A stretch of DNA of 17,472 nucleotides from Myxococcales bacterium (GTDB taxonomy: Bacteria; Myxococcota; Myxococcia; Myxococcales; Myxococcaceae), in NCBI GenBank assembly GCA_003153055.1, contig PMBV01000513.1, forward strand, positions 15,006 through 32,477. Direction: 5' to 3'. The position numbers were made by a program, and so were the translations under genes. The notes beneath the pieces are model-generated. The model did no database searches, had not been told where the DNA came from, and was given only the letters and a program-made list of their open reading frames with translations. The first letter of the stretch is position 1; each line of letters starts with the position of its first letter. Shown here one piece after another: positions 1-7,740 of the stretch.

Positions 1-2007
1 CACTTCCCCATCGATCCCGAGCACGGGGGCCTGACCGAGGCCGCGTCGAAGGAGCTCAAGGCCCGCATCGCGCCGGCCGTGCAGCGAACGCTCCGCCGCC
101 AGGTGAAGGAGTACGTCCGCTACACCAACCGCCGCTCGGTGGTCGAAGACTTCACTCCATCGCCCGACGAGCAGGCGCTCTACGACGACGTGTCGGAATA
201 CCTCCGTCGCAGCGAGAACGCCGCCATCGCCCCCGGCAAGCGCACCCTCCTGACCTTGGTGTACCGAAAGCTCCTCGCCAGCTCGACCTTCGCCATCGCC
301 CCGACGCTCCGGCGGCTGGCCGAGAGCCTCGAGCAGCGCCTGGCCGCCGCCAAGCTGGGGCAGCGAGCCAATGGCTTGTTGTTCGAACCCGAGGAGCTCT
401 CGAACTACGCCGACGAGGCCGAGGAGTGGGACGACGACGCCCGGCCACGGCCCTCGGCGCTGGCCTCCCTCGAGCGCGAGGTCTGGGAGCTCCGCCAGTA
501 CGCGGAGCGCGCCGAGCGCATCACCGTGAACGCCAAGGGCGAGGCCCTCAAGCGCGCGCTCGATCGAATCTTCACGGTGGCCAAGGCCCACCAGTGGCCC
601 GAGAAGGCCGTCATCTTCACCGAGTCTCGTCGCACCCTCGAGTACCTCGATCGGCTCTTGTCTTCCCACGGCTGGGCCGGCCGCATCTCGAAGCTCACCG
701 GTGACGCGGGCACGCCGGAGGCCCGCAAGGCGCTGGTCGACGAGTTCCGGGGGCCCTCGCAGATCCTCCTCTCCACCGAGGCGGGGGCCGAGGGCCTCAA
801 CCTCCAGTTCTGCAACCTGGTGGTGAACTTCGATCTCCCCTGGAACCCCCAGCGGGTCGAGCAGCGCATCGGGCGCTGCCACCGCTACGGCCAGGAGCGC
901 GACGTCCTGGTGCTGAACTTCTTGAACCGCTCCAACGCGGCCGACGCCCGGCTGTTCGAGCTCCTCGAGCGAAAGCTCAACCTCTTCGACGGGGTGTTCG
1001 GCGCCTCTGACGAGATCCTGGGAGCCTTGGAGAGCGGCGTCGACTTCGAGCGACGGGTGCTCGAGATTTACCAGTCGTGCCGACGCCCAGAAGACATCGA
1101 CGCGGCCTTCGACGCCCTGCGCAAGGACCTCGAGGGTCGCATCGATCAACGGATGACCGAGGCCCGCGCCACGCTCCTCGAGCGCTTCGACGGCGACGTG
1201 CGGAAGCGGCTCCGGGTCGCTGGCGAGGCCGCCAAGGAGGCCGTCTCGCGGTTCAAGCAGTCGGAGCAGCGCTTCACCCGCTCAGTGCTCGGGACGCCAG
1301 CGGTGGGTCGGCGGCAGGTGCAGCTCGCGGCCAAGGAGGTTCGCAGCCGACAGGACGACGCGGTCAACTACCTCGTGCTCGACGCCTCCACCCTGCCCCC
1401 CGAGCTGGCCGACCTCAGCGGCCGCGAGGGCTGGTGGTACGCCTACCGGTTCACGCTGTCGGGCCTCAAACCTGAGGAGAAGCTGGTGCACGTGGCGCTG
1501 ATGCGTCACGGCGAGGGCTTCCGGCTGGTGCCGATGCAGAACGCCGCGCACCTGCCCAGGGTGGCGGCCCGCGACGAAACGACGCGCCGCCCGCCGGGCC
1601 TCTCGGCGTCGCTGCTCCACGAGCAAGCCATTCTCGCCGCCAAGGACGAGCTGCTCCGAGCAGCGGAGCGCCAGGGCATGCTCGAGCTCGACGACGCCAA
1701 GGATCGCGCTGATCGCTTCGCGGAGGACTCGCTCTTCACCCCCCGGCAACACCTGGAGCGCGCTCGAGGTGTCTGGGAAGAGTCGCGGCTGGCCGTGCTC
1801 GCGGTGGCGGATCCGGCCGAGCGCGCCAAGGCCCGGGCCTCGGCCGAGCGCCTGGAGCGGGAGTACCGACGCCGGCTCCTTCAGCTGCGGCAGGCCGAAG
1901 AGCAACGCTACACAGAGAAAGACCGCACGCTGGCGGCTCTGTCACAGAAGGCCAAGGTCGTCGTTCAGCGCGCGCTCGTCGCGACTGCCTACTTCTGGAT
2001 TGAATAG
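1..2007 (+). CDS. SNF2-family DEAD/DEAH-type helicase, C-terminal part (5' end off the window)
   Basis: The reading frame is open from base 1, so the gene starts upstream; 668 residues are visible. The second RecA-like helicase lobe is clear: a VIFTESRRTLEYLDRLL strand-helix at about nt 610-660, motif V (STEAGAEGLNLQ, nt 772-807) and motif VI with arginine fingers (QRIGRCHRYGQ, nt 862-894). The first lobe with Walker A and DExH is missing only because of the window edge. After the helicase come a charged coiled-coil region (about nt 1090-1290), a mixed alpha/beta segment and a second Arg/Glu-rich coiled coil (about nt 1740-1960). This C-terminal arrangement resembles a roughly 950-aa group of bacterial SNF2 proteins (COG0553) that I associate with restriction or phage-defence islands; that link is from memory. 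SNF2 proteins translocate on double-stranded DNA using ATP. No defence partner gene lies downstream; any would be upstream. The stop is TAG at 2005-2007. Confidence 0.88.
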   Translation, partial: HFPIDPEHGGLTEAASKELKARIAPAVQRTLRRQVKEYVRYTNRRSVVEDFTPSPDEQALYDDVSEYLRRSENAAIAPGKRTLLTLVYRKLLASSTFAIAPTLRRLAESLEQRLAAAKLGQRANGLLFEPEELSNYADEAEEWDDDARPRPSALASLEREVWELRQYAERAERITVNAKGEALKRALDRIFTVAKAHQWPEKAVIFTESRRTLEYLDRLLSSHGWAGRISKLTGDAGTPEARKALVDEFRGPSQILLSTEAGAEGLNLQFCNLVVNFDLPWNPQRVEQRIGRCHRYGQERDVLVLNFLNRSNAADARLFELLERKLNLFDGVFGASDEILGALESGVDFERRVLEIYQSCRRPEDIDAAFDALRKDLEGRIDQRMTEARATLLERFDGDVRKRLRVAGEAAKEAVSRFKQSEQRFTRSVLGTPAVGRRQVQLAAKEVRSRQDDAVNYLVLDASTLPPELADLSGREGWWYAYRFTLSGLKPEEKLVHVALMRHGEGFRLVPMQNAAHLPRVAARDETTRRPPGLSASLLHEQAILAAKDELLRAAERQGMLELDDAKDRADRFAEDSLFTPRQHLERARGVWEESRLAVLAVADPAERAKARASAERLEREYRRRLLQLRQAEEQRYTEKDRTLAALSQKAKVVVQRALVATAYFWIE

Positions 2008-2022
2008 CTGACGTGTCATCAC

Positions 2023-2047
2023 GGGGGTGGTCACCACACGCACCCCC
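2023..2047 (+). terminator. Possible hairpin terminator after the helicase gene
   Basis: A perfect 7-bp inverted repeat, GGGGGTG (2023-2029) and CACCCCC (2041-2047), encloses an 11-nt loop, 15 nt after the helicase stop codon. No T-tract follows, so it is not a canonical intrinsic terminator. It could still slow transcription or protect the 3' end of the mRNA. Confidence 0.3.
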
Positions 2048-2106
2048 ACGAGATGATTCGGCGCTCAGACTGGCGAAGTCGTAACCGAGAGCCCAAACTT
2101 GTTCCT

Positions 2107-2976
2107 GTGACCGCCACACGCGTGATCCTCTCGCTCTTGTCGGGAATCAACCCATCGATCCTGGTGGTCCCGTCGAGTCCGTCGGCGCGGCCAGTGTGTG
2201 AGGAGTTGGTGGAAGGGTTCTCCGCCGAGAAGGTCTCGGTCAAGCTGGCTGGCGACAAGTCCGAAGCGGTGGGCTGCGTGCGCCAGACGGGGCCCGCGCG
2301 AGGCCCGTGCCTGGCAGACGCGGTGACCCAGGCCAAGGTCGATGGCGTCGTGCTGGTGAGCACCACCACCCGTGGCCAACAGCTCGCCGTGACACTCCAG
2401 TTGCTTTCCCGGCAAGGGGAAGGTCAACGCCAGGAGACCGTGAGGGGGCCGAGGTCGCGGGTGGCGCCCTTCGCCCGCCCCGCCATCGCCCGGACCATGG
2501 CCGCCCTGCGAACCCTGCTCGCCAAGGAGAAGCTCCAGGAACGAGCCGCGGCAAGCGTGGAGGCCTCCGGACCTTCGCCTCCTTCGCCTTCGTCGCCTCC
2601 GCGGGCAGCCCAGCCGCCGAGCCCGCGCGACGCCCCCGTGGCGTCCCACCGCCGCCTCGAGCCCACCTCGCCTCCCGAGGATTGGTCCTTCGCTCGACCA
2701 ACGCCGCCTCCGGTCGTCGCCCAGCGCTCGCCACTGCCTGGGTGGATCGCCGCCGGGGTTGCGGTGGCGGGCATCGGCGTGGCCGCCACGTTCGCCGGTC
2801 TCGCGCTGAGCACCAAATCACGGCTCGACTTCACGGACGGAGGGGTCTCGCCGCTGAGCTACAACCGCGCCGTACAACTGAGAGACCAGACCAACACCGA
2901 CCTGAGCATCGCGCTCGGCGCCGGCATCTGCGTGGTGGTCGCGGGCGGCGTCGCGGGGGCACTGTGGGTCAAGTGA
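2107..2976 (+). CDS. Membrane protein with two C-terminal TM helices and a Pro/Ser-rich linker
   Basis: No named family is recognised with confidence. From the GTG at 2107 it is 289 aa: a hydrophobic N-terminus that may act as a signal (about residues 5-22), a globular domain to about residue 140 with three Cys (in VCEEL, GCVRQ and PCLADA), a Pro/Ser-rich linker (about 155-205), TM helix 1 (about 212-234), a short loop, and TM helix 2 (about 267-287) ending in Lys. The globular part alternates short strands and helices (for example VDGVVLVSTTT) in a way typical of small alpha/beta sensor domains. This build is common among myxobacterial envelope proteins. An in-frame ATG at 2053 would add 18 residues, but only 8 of those 18 codons end in G or C, against about 24 of the next 28, so I prefer 2107. 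Neither start has a clear ribosome site. The stop overlaps the next gene's start, implying co-translation. Confidence 0.7.
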   Translation: MTATRVILSLLSGINPSILVVPSSPSARPVCEELVEGFSAEKVSVKLAGDKSEAVGCVRQTGPARGPCLADAVTQAKVDGVVLVSTTTRGQQLAVTLQLLSRQGEGQRQETVRGPRSRVAPFARPAIARTMAALRTLLAKEKLQERAAASVEASGPSPPSPSSPPRAAQPPSPRDAPVASHRRLEPTSPPEDWSFARPTPPPVVAQRSPLPGWIAAGVAVAGIGVAATFAGLALSTKSRLDFTDGGVSPLSYNRAVQLRDQTNTDLSIALGAGICVVVAGGVAGALWVK

Positions 2977-4769
2977 GTGAGGAGGGAAGACGCAGTCCTT
3001 CGGGCCGCTGGGCGGTGCTCGCGGTGCTCGGCTCGCTGACGGGGTGCCAGTGTGCGCAGCTCCCCGAGGCAGTGTTCGCGTGTGAGCCCGACGGCACCTG
3101 CGCACAGAGCGGCTACGTCTGCGGCCCCGACCTGCTCTGCAGGCCTGACGATGCGGGCGTGGACGCAGGCCTCGACGCGGGCAGCACGGGCGATGCGGGC
3201 GTTGACGCGGGTACGGACGCTGGCCTCGACTCTGGCGTGGATGCTGGGCTCGACTCGGGCGTGGATACTGGGCTCGACGCGGGCGTGGACGCTGGGCTCG
3301 ACGCGAGCGTGGATGCCGGCCTCGACGCGGGAATCGATGCCGGACACGACGCTGGCATCGATGCCGGACACGATGCTGGCACCGACGCGGGGTGCCTCAC
3401 CTACGACTTGCCCGATGACAGCTTCACCGACTCGAACTGCGACGGCATCGATGGCGAGCGGAACAACGCAGCCTTCGTGTCGACCACGGGGAGCGACGCG
3501 GGTGACGGCTCGATGGCCAACCCGTTCCGTACCATTGCCCAGGCCCTCGCGAGCGGGAAGCCCCAGGTGCTGGTGGCCAACGGGACCTATGTCGAGAACC
3601 TCAGCTTCGGCAGTGGCCGCGTCTGGGGAGGCTACGATTCGTCCGCGGGCTGGGCTCGAAGCCTCACGCAGGCGACGCTGACAGGTTCGGTCGTGGTGGA
3701 CGGAGACGGAGGTTTCATCACCCTCGACAGCCTCGACATCGAGGCACCGGCGGCCACAGGCACGGGAGCGTCCTCGGTGGCCCTGACGATTCGAAACGTC
3801 GGCCAAGGCGAGGGAGCAGTGCTCAATCGGCTGCGCCTGGTGGCCAGTCAAGGAGCCGACGGAGCGAACGGGTCGAACGGAACGGCCGGTGTCGGCGGCC
3901 TTGAAGGCCCAGCGGGAGCATCGGGCCCAGACGGCGGCCTCGGAGGCCCGGGAGCGAGCGCTCAAACTTGCCCTGATGGGATCTCCCAAGCTGGGTGGCC
4001 GGGAGGCGACGGGGCACGGGCACTCCCAGGCGACGGAGCCGACGGCGGCGACGAGACGCTCGGTGGCGCGGGTGGCCGCGCCGTGACGTGCCTCGGACCT
4101 CCGTGCAGCGGGGCCGATGGGGGCGCGGGCCTCTTGGCAACCGATTCACTCGCCGGGAGCGCAGGCGCCGCGGGCAGCGAGCGAGGCCAGATTGTCGGGC
4201 TCTCGTGGCTCCCCACCTTGGGAGGCACCGGCGCGACTGGAGGCAGAGGCCGTGGAGGAGGAGGCGGCGGCGGCGGTGGTGGGTTCTTCGACCAGCTCGC
4301 AGCGTTCTTCGGCTTCGGAGGAGGCGGCGGTGGTGGTGGGAGCGGAGGTTGCGGCGGCCTCGGCGGGTCAGGCGGTCAGGGAGGCGGCGCGTCCATCGCA
4401 CTGTTGCTGATCAACGCCTCTCCGAGCCTCTCGCAGGTCACCCTCGTTCCGGGCCACGGAGGCACCGGAGGCACTGGCGCCCCAGGCGGTCCCGGTGGTC
4501 CTGGTGGTGTCGGCGGGCCAGGCGGCGAGGGCGAGCTGGTCGACGACGCTGGCGTCACCGGTGGCGGTGGAGCGGGCGCTCCGGGCCGCGCGGGAGGCAT
4601 GGGTGGTCAAGGCGGGCCAGGAGCCGGGGGCCCCGGCGTCGGGCTGTGGTGCGAGGGAACGACGAACCCACTTGAGACCAATGTGAGCGTCTCAGCCGGC
4701 GTGGGTGGCATGGCTGGGCAACCCAACGGCGTGTCTGGGCTGTCTCGCACGACCTTCGGGTGCCCGTAG
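2973..4769 (+). CDS. Glycine-rich lipoprotein with DAG-repeat linker and DUF1565-like region
   Basis: The GTG start at 2973 shares GTGA with the upstream TGA stop (2974-2976), a classic translational-coupling overlap. The frame stays open far upstream, but that stretch is only the other frame of the previous gene. The protein has 598 aa. A lipobox (LTGC, Cys25) follows a hydrophobic run, predicting lipid attachment and export. A short Cys-rich part (residues 27-57) is followed by a 12-bp-unit Asp-Ala-Gly linker (60-140). Then comes NCDGIDGE and a segment beginning FVSTTGSDAGDG with PFRTIAQAL and VLVANGTY, which looks like the DUF1565/parallel beta-helix start seen in myxobacterial surface proteins. 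From about residue 290 the protein is collagen-like or PGRS-like, dominated by GG, GPGG and GTGG. It contains poly-Gly runs of 10 and 8 residues around FFDQLAAFFGF, and ends in FGCP. Likely anchored to the outer membrane, with the DAG tract as a flexible stalk; function unknown. Confidence 0.85.
   Translation: MSEEGRRSPSGRWAVLAVLGSLTGCQCAQLPEAVFACEPDGTCAQSGYVCGPDLLCRPDDAGVDAGLDAGSTGDAGVDAGTDAGLDSGVDAGLDSGVDTGLDAGVDAGLDASVDAGLDAGIDAGHDAGIDAGHDAGTDAGCLTYDLPDDSFTDSNCDGIDGERNNAAFVSTTGSDAGDGSMANPFRTIAQALASGKPQVLVANGTYVENLSFGSGRVWGGYDSSAGWARSLTQATLTGSVVVDGDGGFITLDSLDIEAPAATGTGASSVALTIRNVGQGEGAVLNRLRLVASQGADGANGSNGTAGVGGLEGPAGASGPDGGLGGPGASAQTCPDGISQAGWPGGDGARALPGDGADGGDETLGGAGGRAVTCLGPPCSGADGGAGLLATDSLAGSAGAAGSERGQIVGLSWLPTLGGTGATGGRGRGGGGGGGGGGFFDQLAAFFGFGGGGGGGGSGGCGGLGGSGGQGGGASIALLLINASPSLSQVTLVPGHGGTGGTGAPGGPGGPGGVGGPGGEGELVDDAGVTGGGGAGAPGRAGGMGGQGGPGAGGPGVGLWCEGTTNPLETNVSVSAGVGGMAGQPNGVSGLSRTTFGCP
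3150..3392 (+). repeat. Tandem degenerate 12-bp repeat encoding (V/L/I)DAG(L/V/I)DAG
   Basis: About 20 copies of a degenerate 12-nt unit (pattern GAYGCSGGNNTN) encode Asp-Ala/Ser/Thr-Gly plus a variable residue, usually Val, Leu, Ile, Thr or His. The period is kept while third bases vary. The tract lies between the lipobox region and the DUF1565-like domain and is best read as a flexible, acidic stalk. Such tracts are frequent in myxobacterial lipoproteins. Confidence 0.85.
4254..4340 (+). repeat. Two poly-glycine codon runs flanking a hydrophobic 11-residue island
   Basis: Ten consecutive Gly codons (4254-4283) and eight more (4317-4340) bracket codons for FFDQLAAFFGF (4284-4316, residues 438-448 of the lipoprotein). 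The glycine codons are mixed (GGA, GGC, GGT, GGG), so the runs are kept as protein sequence and are not a simple trinucleotide expansion. The island has five Phe in 11 residues and one charge. Confidence 0.85.
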
Positions 4770-4791
4770 AAGCTCGCGCGCTGGGCAGCCT

Positions 4792-7629
4792 TCACTCCCT
4801 GCGTCGACGCCGGAGCAACAGCACCAGGGAGAGCCACGGGAGCATCGCTGGCGCGGAGATCGCCGAGCAGCTCCCGATCACCCCGCTGCCTCCCTTGGCG
4901 CTGACGGTGACCGAGAACGAGCGCTCGGTGACCATCGAGTCGGCGGCCGAGTCACGGGCGGTCAGCTTGATGCTCGTCTCCATCGGGGTGGCGAGGGTGA
5001 CCGTCTTCCGTGCGTCCGTGTAGGTCTCCACGGTGTAGTTGGGCCCCGGCACGGACCACGACACGGTGACGACGTCGCCGTCGGGGTCCGTACAGCCGGT
5101 GGCATCGAGAACGACCTGAAGCGGAGCGTCACCGCTCATCGGAGTCACCGTCGCCGCGGAACAGTCGGGGGGCCGGTTCGCCACCCCCTTGGTGTGCACG
5201 GTGATGGTGAAGGACTCAGTGGCCGGGGTCGCCAGCGGAGGCGTCCCGTTGTCGGTGACCGAGAGCTGCGCGGTGTACACTCCTACGCCGGTGTAGTCAT
5301 GAGTGACGGTCCTCATCGTCGAGGGCGCGGCTCCGTCTCCAAACGACCACGAAAAGCTCATCTGGTTGCCATCGGGGTCCACGACTCCGTCGGCGCTGAA
5401 CGTCACCTGGAGCGGTGCATCACCGGCCAGTGGCGAGACGGTGGCACCGGAGAGATCCGGTGGCGCGTTGCCGGTCACCACCACGCTGACCACCGCGGTG
5501 CCCTCCAGCGGGGGCACGGCGTTGTCCCGAACGGTGAGGATGACCTCGTAGGTGCCTGGGGTCGTGAACGAATGCGTCGGGTTTGCCAGCGTCGAGGTCG
5601 TGGTATCTCCGAAGTCCCAACTGAAGGTCAGCGGCTGGCCATCTGGGTCGGCGCTCCCAACCGAGCTGAAGGTCACCATCGAATTGGGCTGTACAGTCAG
5701 CGGGCTCGCGCTGGCAACGGCCATGGGTGGGTTGTTCCCGCCACCGGGGTTGTTGACCTGAATGGCGGCCGAAGCGGCGCTGGTCAGGCCAGCCAGGTCC
5801 GTTAGGGTCACCTTGATGGTGTTGTTCGAGGGGTTCGGGAACGAGACGTTCAAGGTGACACCTCCGTCCCTCGCTTGCCCATTCACCTGCCAAACGCGGG
5901 AGACGATGTCGCCCGCCCCGTTGGGGTCCGAGCTGCCCGCGCTGGTGCACGCGACCTCCAGAGGGGCAGAACCCGAGTTGGGGGTGCAACTGAGGACCGC
6001 GACCGGGCGGAACGTGGGCGTGCAGTGGACCTCCTGGCTGAAGGTGCTGGAGTTGCTCGAATTGTCCTGCGCGATGACCGAGAAGTAGCTCGGCTGCGTG
6101 CCCGAGAGGCCCGCGTAGTTGGCCGAGGTGCCAGTCACCACCCCGCTGCCGCTCGTCGGGTATTGATGATCGTAGGAAAAGCCAGCCGGAGTCGTCGCGG
6201 CGCCCCGGGAGGTCGACCCGTAGTAGGTCACGTAGCCCTTGAGGCTCTCGTTCCCACCGTCCACGTCCTGGGTCACTGCCGTCCACGAGAGGCGCACGCC
6301 GCCATCTGTCTGAGTCGCGCAACTCACCCCGGTCGGCGCTTTGGGCGGGGTGGTGTCGGGGGTCACTGGCGTGGAGCTGTAGAACGAGACCTCTTTGGCG
6401 TCGGCGGCGTCGATGGCCCACCCGCGGCGATCCCAGGCCACGAGGTTGAGCAAGTGCGCGGCGTACATCGCGAGCCCGTTGTCGTTCGTGTCTGGCTCGA
6501 CCCAGTTGGACCCATCAATGAGCTTCTGGACCGCCGCGTCGTCTTGGTCGCGAATGCCAAGGGAGGTGGCCGCCAGCATCTGCACATACTTGCTGGATGA
6601 GCTGAGCGCAGCCGTGACATCGGTATGGAGCTGGGCGTAGCCAGCAGCCCCTTGGTCCTCGAAGAGCATGAGGGCTGTCTTGGCCGCTGCTTTCTCGTTC
6701 GTCGAGCCAGAGCTGATTTTCCCCTGGAGGAATGAGCGCACCGTCGCGCTCTCGCCCAGGTAGCCGAGGATGGCATAGGGAAAGAACTGGAACGCCGGCT
6801 GTGTCTCGCCGTTCAGCGCGCAGATGAGCTGTGACCTGAAGACATCAGAGGGGAAGTTGGCGGCTGCCTTCCGGTAGGCCAGCTCACCGGCGGCCCAGAG
6901 ATGCTCATAGTCATACTTGTAACCGCTCTGACCGGGGGGCGTCGCACACGTTGGGCTCACCGCCGTTCCGGGGCACAGACTGGTCGTGACGCTGTAGCTG
7001 TTGTTGGTGTCTTTCCAGCTTCCCCGTCCGACACAGAACTCCTTCATCAGACCGTCGATGCCCTGGGCGAGGTCGCCAAAGTCGGCCATGATGGAGTTGT
7101 GGAGGTGCGTCGCCTGGTCGTTCCCGCCAGCGGACATTGGGCGGCCAGGCGAGAGAGTCATGTCTGTCTTTCGAATCACGACCTCCTTGCCATTACCGCC
7201 GCCGTAGGCCGAGTCTTGCCCACCGCTCCCGAAGGAGATGTTGAAGGTCAGATTCTCGACCTTGAGGGAGCCCGAACCAGACGAGCGTGAGATGGTCAGC
7301 GTGTACCTGAGCTTCTCGCCAGGCAGCAGGAAGTACACGCTGCTGTCGTTCGGATCCTTCTTCTTTGGATCCTGGTGGCTGACCGAGACGGTGTAGCCCG
7401 ACGCGGTGGCCGCCAGCCCGAAGTTCCACAGCGGGTAGCCCATGTTGTTCTGCACGTACACGTCGAGCGTGGCCGACCCAGTCGCGGGCACCGTCACCGT
7501 GTCTTGCGCTGGCTTCACGACGACGTTGTAGGCACTCGACCAGAGATCATGGCACCAGTGCGCCTGGGCCGTTTGGCTCAGGAGCACCGTGCTGAGAATG
7601 AGCGCACTGAGGGTGCTGCGAGGGCTCAT
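4792..7629 (-). CDS. Secreted multi-PKD surface protein with FnIII domain and MYXO-CTERM-like tail
   Basis: The ATG at 7629 is preceded by GGAGG with a 6-nt spacer, which decides this start over an in-frame TTG 12 codons upstream that lies before the ribosome site. The 945-aa product has a Sec signal peptide ending AQA (residues 21-23). Then come a beta-rich N-terminal domain (about 24-165), a helical domain (about 170-415) with repeated ALMLF and AATSLG-type helices that could be HEAT-like, and a fibronectin type III domain (about 424-536, starting TPPKAPTGV). Four PKD-like domains follow at about 540-625, 634-718, 723-811 and 819-909; the second and third have the typical WDFGD or WSFGD signature and DPDG loops. 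The tail has one Cys (921), a hydrophobic stretch and five Arg, like MYXO-CTERM sorting signals except that those usually carry CxC. Known PKD/FnIII modules mediate adhesion or extend enzyme domains; no catalytic motif is recognised in the helical domain. It converges on the glycine-rich lipoprotein gene with a 22-bp gap. Confidence 0.88.
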   Translation of the reverse strand: MSPRSTLSALILSTVLLSQTAQAHWCHDLWSSAYNVVVKPAQDTVTVPATGSATLDVYVQNNMGYPLWNFGLAATASGYTVSVSHQDPKKKDPNDSSVYFLLPGEKLRYTLTISRSSGSGSLKVENLTFNISFGSGGQDSAYGGGNGKEVVIRKTDMTLSPGRPMSAGGNDQATHLHNSIMADFGDLAQGIDGLMKEFCVGRGSWKDTNNSYSVTTSLCPGTAVSPTCATPPGQSGYKYDYEHLWAAGELAYRKAAANFPSDVFRSQLICALNGETQPAFQFFPYAILGYLGESATVRSFLQGKISSGSTNEKAAAKTALMLFEDQGAAGYAQLHTDVTAALSSSSKYVQMLAATSLGIRDQDDAAVQKLIDGSNWVEPDTNDNGLAMYAAHLLNLVAWDRRGWAIDAADAKEVSFYSSTPVTPDTTPPKAPTGVSCATQTDGGVRLSWTAVTQDVDGGNESLKGYVTYYGSTSRGAATTPAGFSYDHQYPTSGSGVVTGTSANYAGLSGTQPSYFSVIAQDNSSNSSTFSQEVHCTPTFRPVAVLSCTPNSGSAPLEVACTSAGSSDPNGAGDIVSRVWQVNGQARDGGVTLNVSFPNPSNNTIKVTLTDLAGLTSAASAAIQVNNPGGGNNPPMAVASASPLTVQPNSMVTFSSVGSADPDGQPLTFSWDFGDTTTSTLANPTHSFTTPGTYEVILTVRDNAVPPLEGTAVVSVVVTGNAPPDLSGATVSPLAGDAPLQVTFSADGVVDPDGNQMSFSWSFGDGAAPSTMRTVTHDYTGVGVYTAQLSVTDNGTPPLATPATESFTITVHTKGVANRPPDCSAATVTPMSGDAPLQVVLDATGCTDPDGDVVTVSWSVPGPNYTVETYTDARKTVTLATPMETSIKLTARDSAADSMVTERSFSVTVSAKGGSGVIGSCSAISAPAMLPWLSLVLLLRRRRRE

Positions 7630-7722
7630 CGCGTACCTCCGACCAAGGGTAAGGGATTGTCGCAAGTCCTCCGTTGTCTTTGGTTGCGCTAAATCAAATC
7701 TCGGTCGATTCCAGAGGAAATC

Positions 7723-7731
7723 TGCTATGAT
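7723..7731 (+). promoter_or_regulatory. Extended -10 promoter candidate for the ankyrin gene
   Basis: TGCTATGAT matches the extended -10 pattern TGnTATAAT with one mismatch. No -35 box is seen 16-18 bp upstream, which extended -10 promoters can lack. Transcription would be expected to start near 7738, only about 3 nt before the GTG at 7741, implying a nearly leaderless mRNA. The site lies in the 111-bp divergent region between the ankyrin gene and the PKD protein gene. Confidence 0.35.
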
Positions 7732-7740
7732 GTAGGCGTA

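Noticed and set aside
2307..2972. Open frame extending the glycine-rich lipoprotein upstream by 222 codons
   Set aside because: It overlaps the coupled membrane gene in another frame. The lipobox and GTGA overlap fix the start at 2973; GC-rich DNA rarely has stops in shadow frames.
2859..3989. Long - strand frame of 376 codons across the DAG region
   Set aside because: Antisense shadow of the DAG/DUF1565 gene; it is dominated by repeated Val/Glu/Ala/Arg from the repeat, with no domain.
4705..5805. + strand frame of 366 codons opposite the PKD gene
   Set aside because: Antisense shadow of the PKD coding region.
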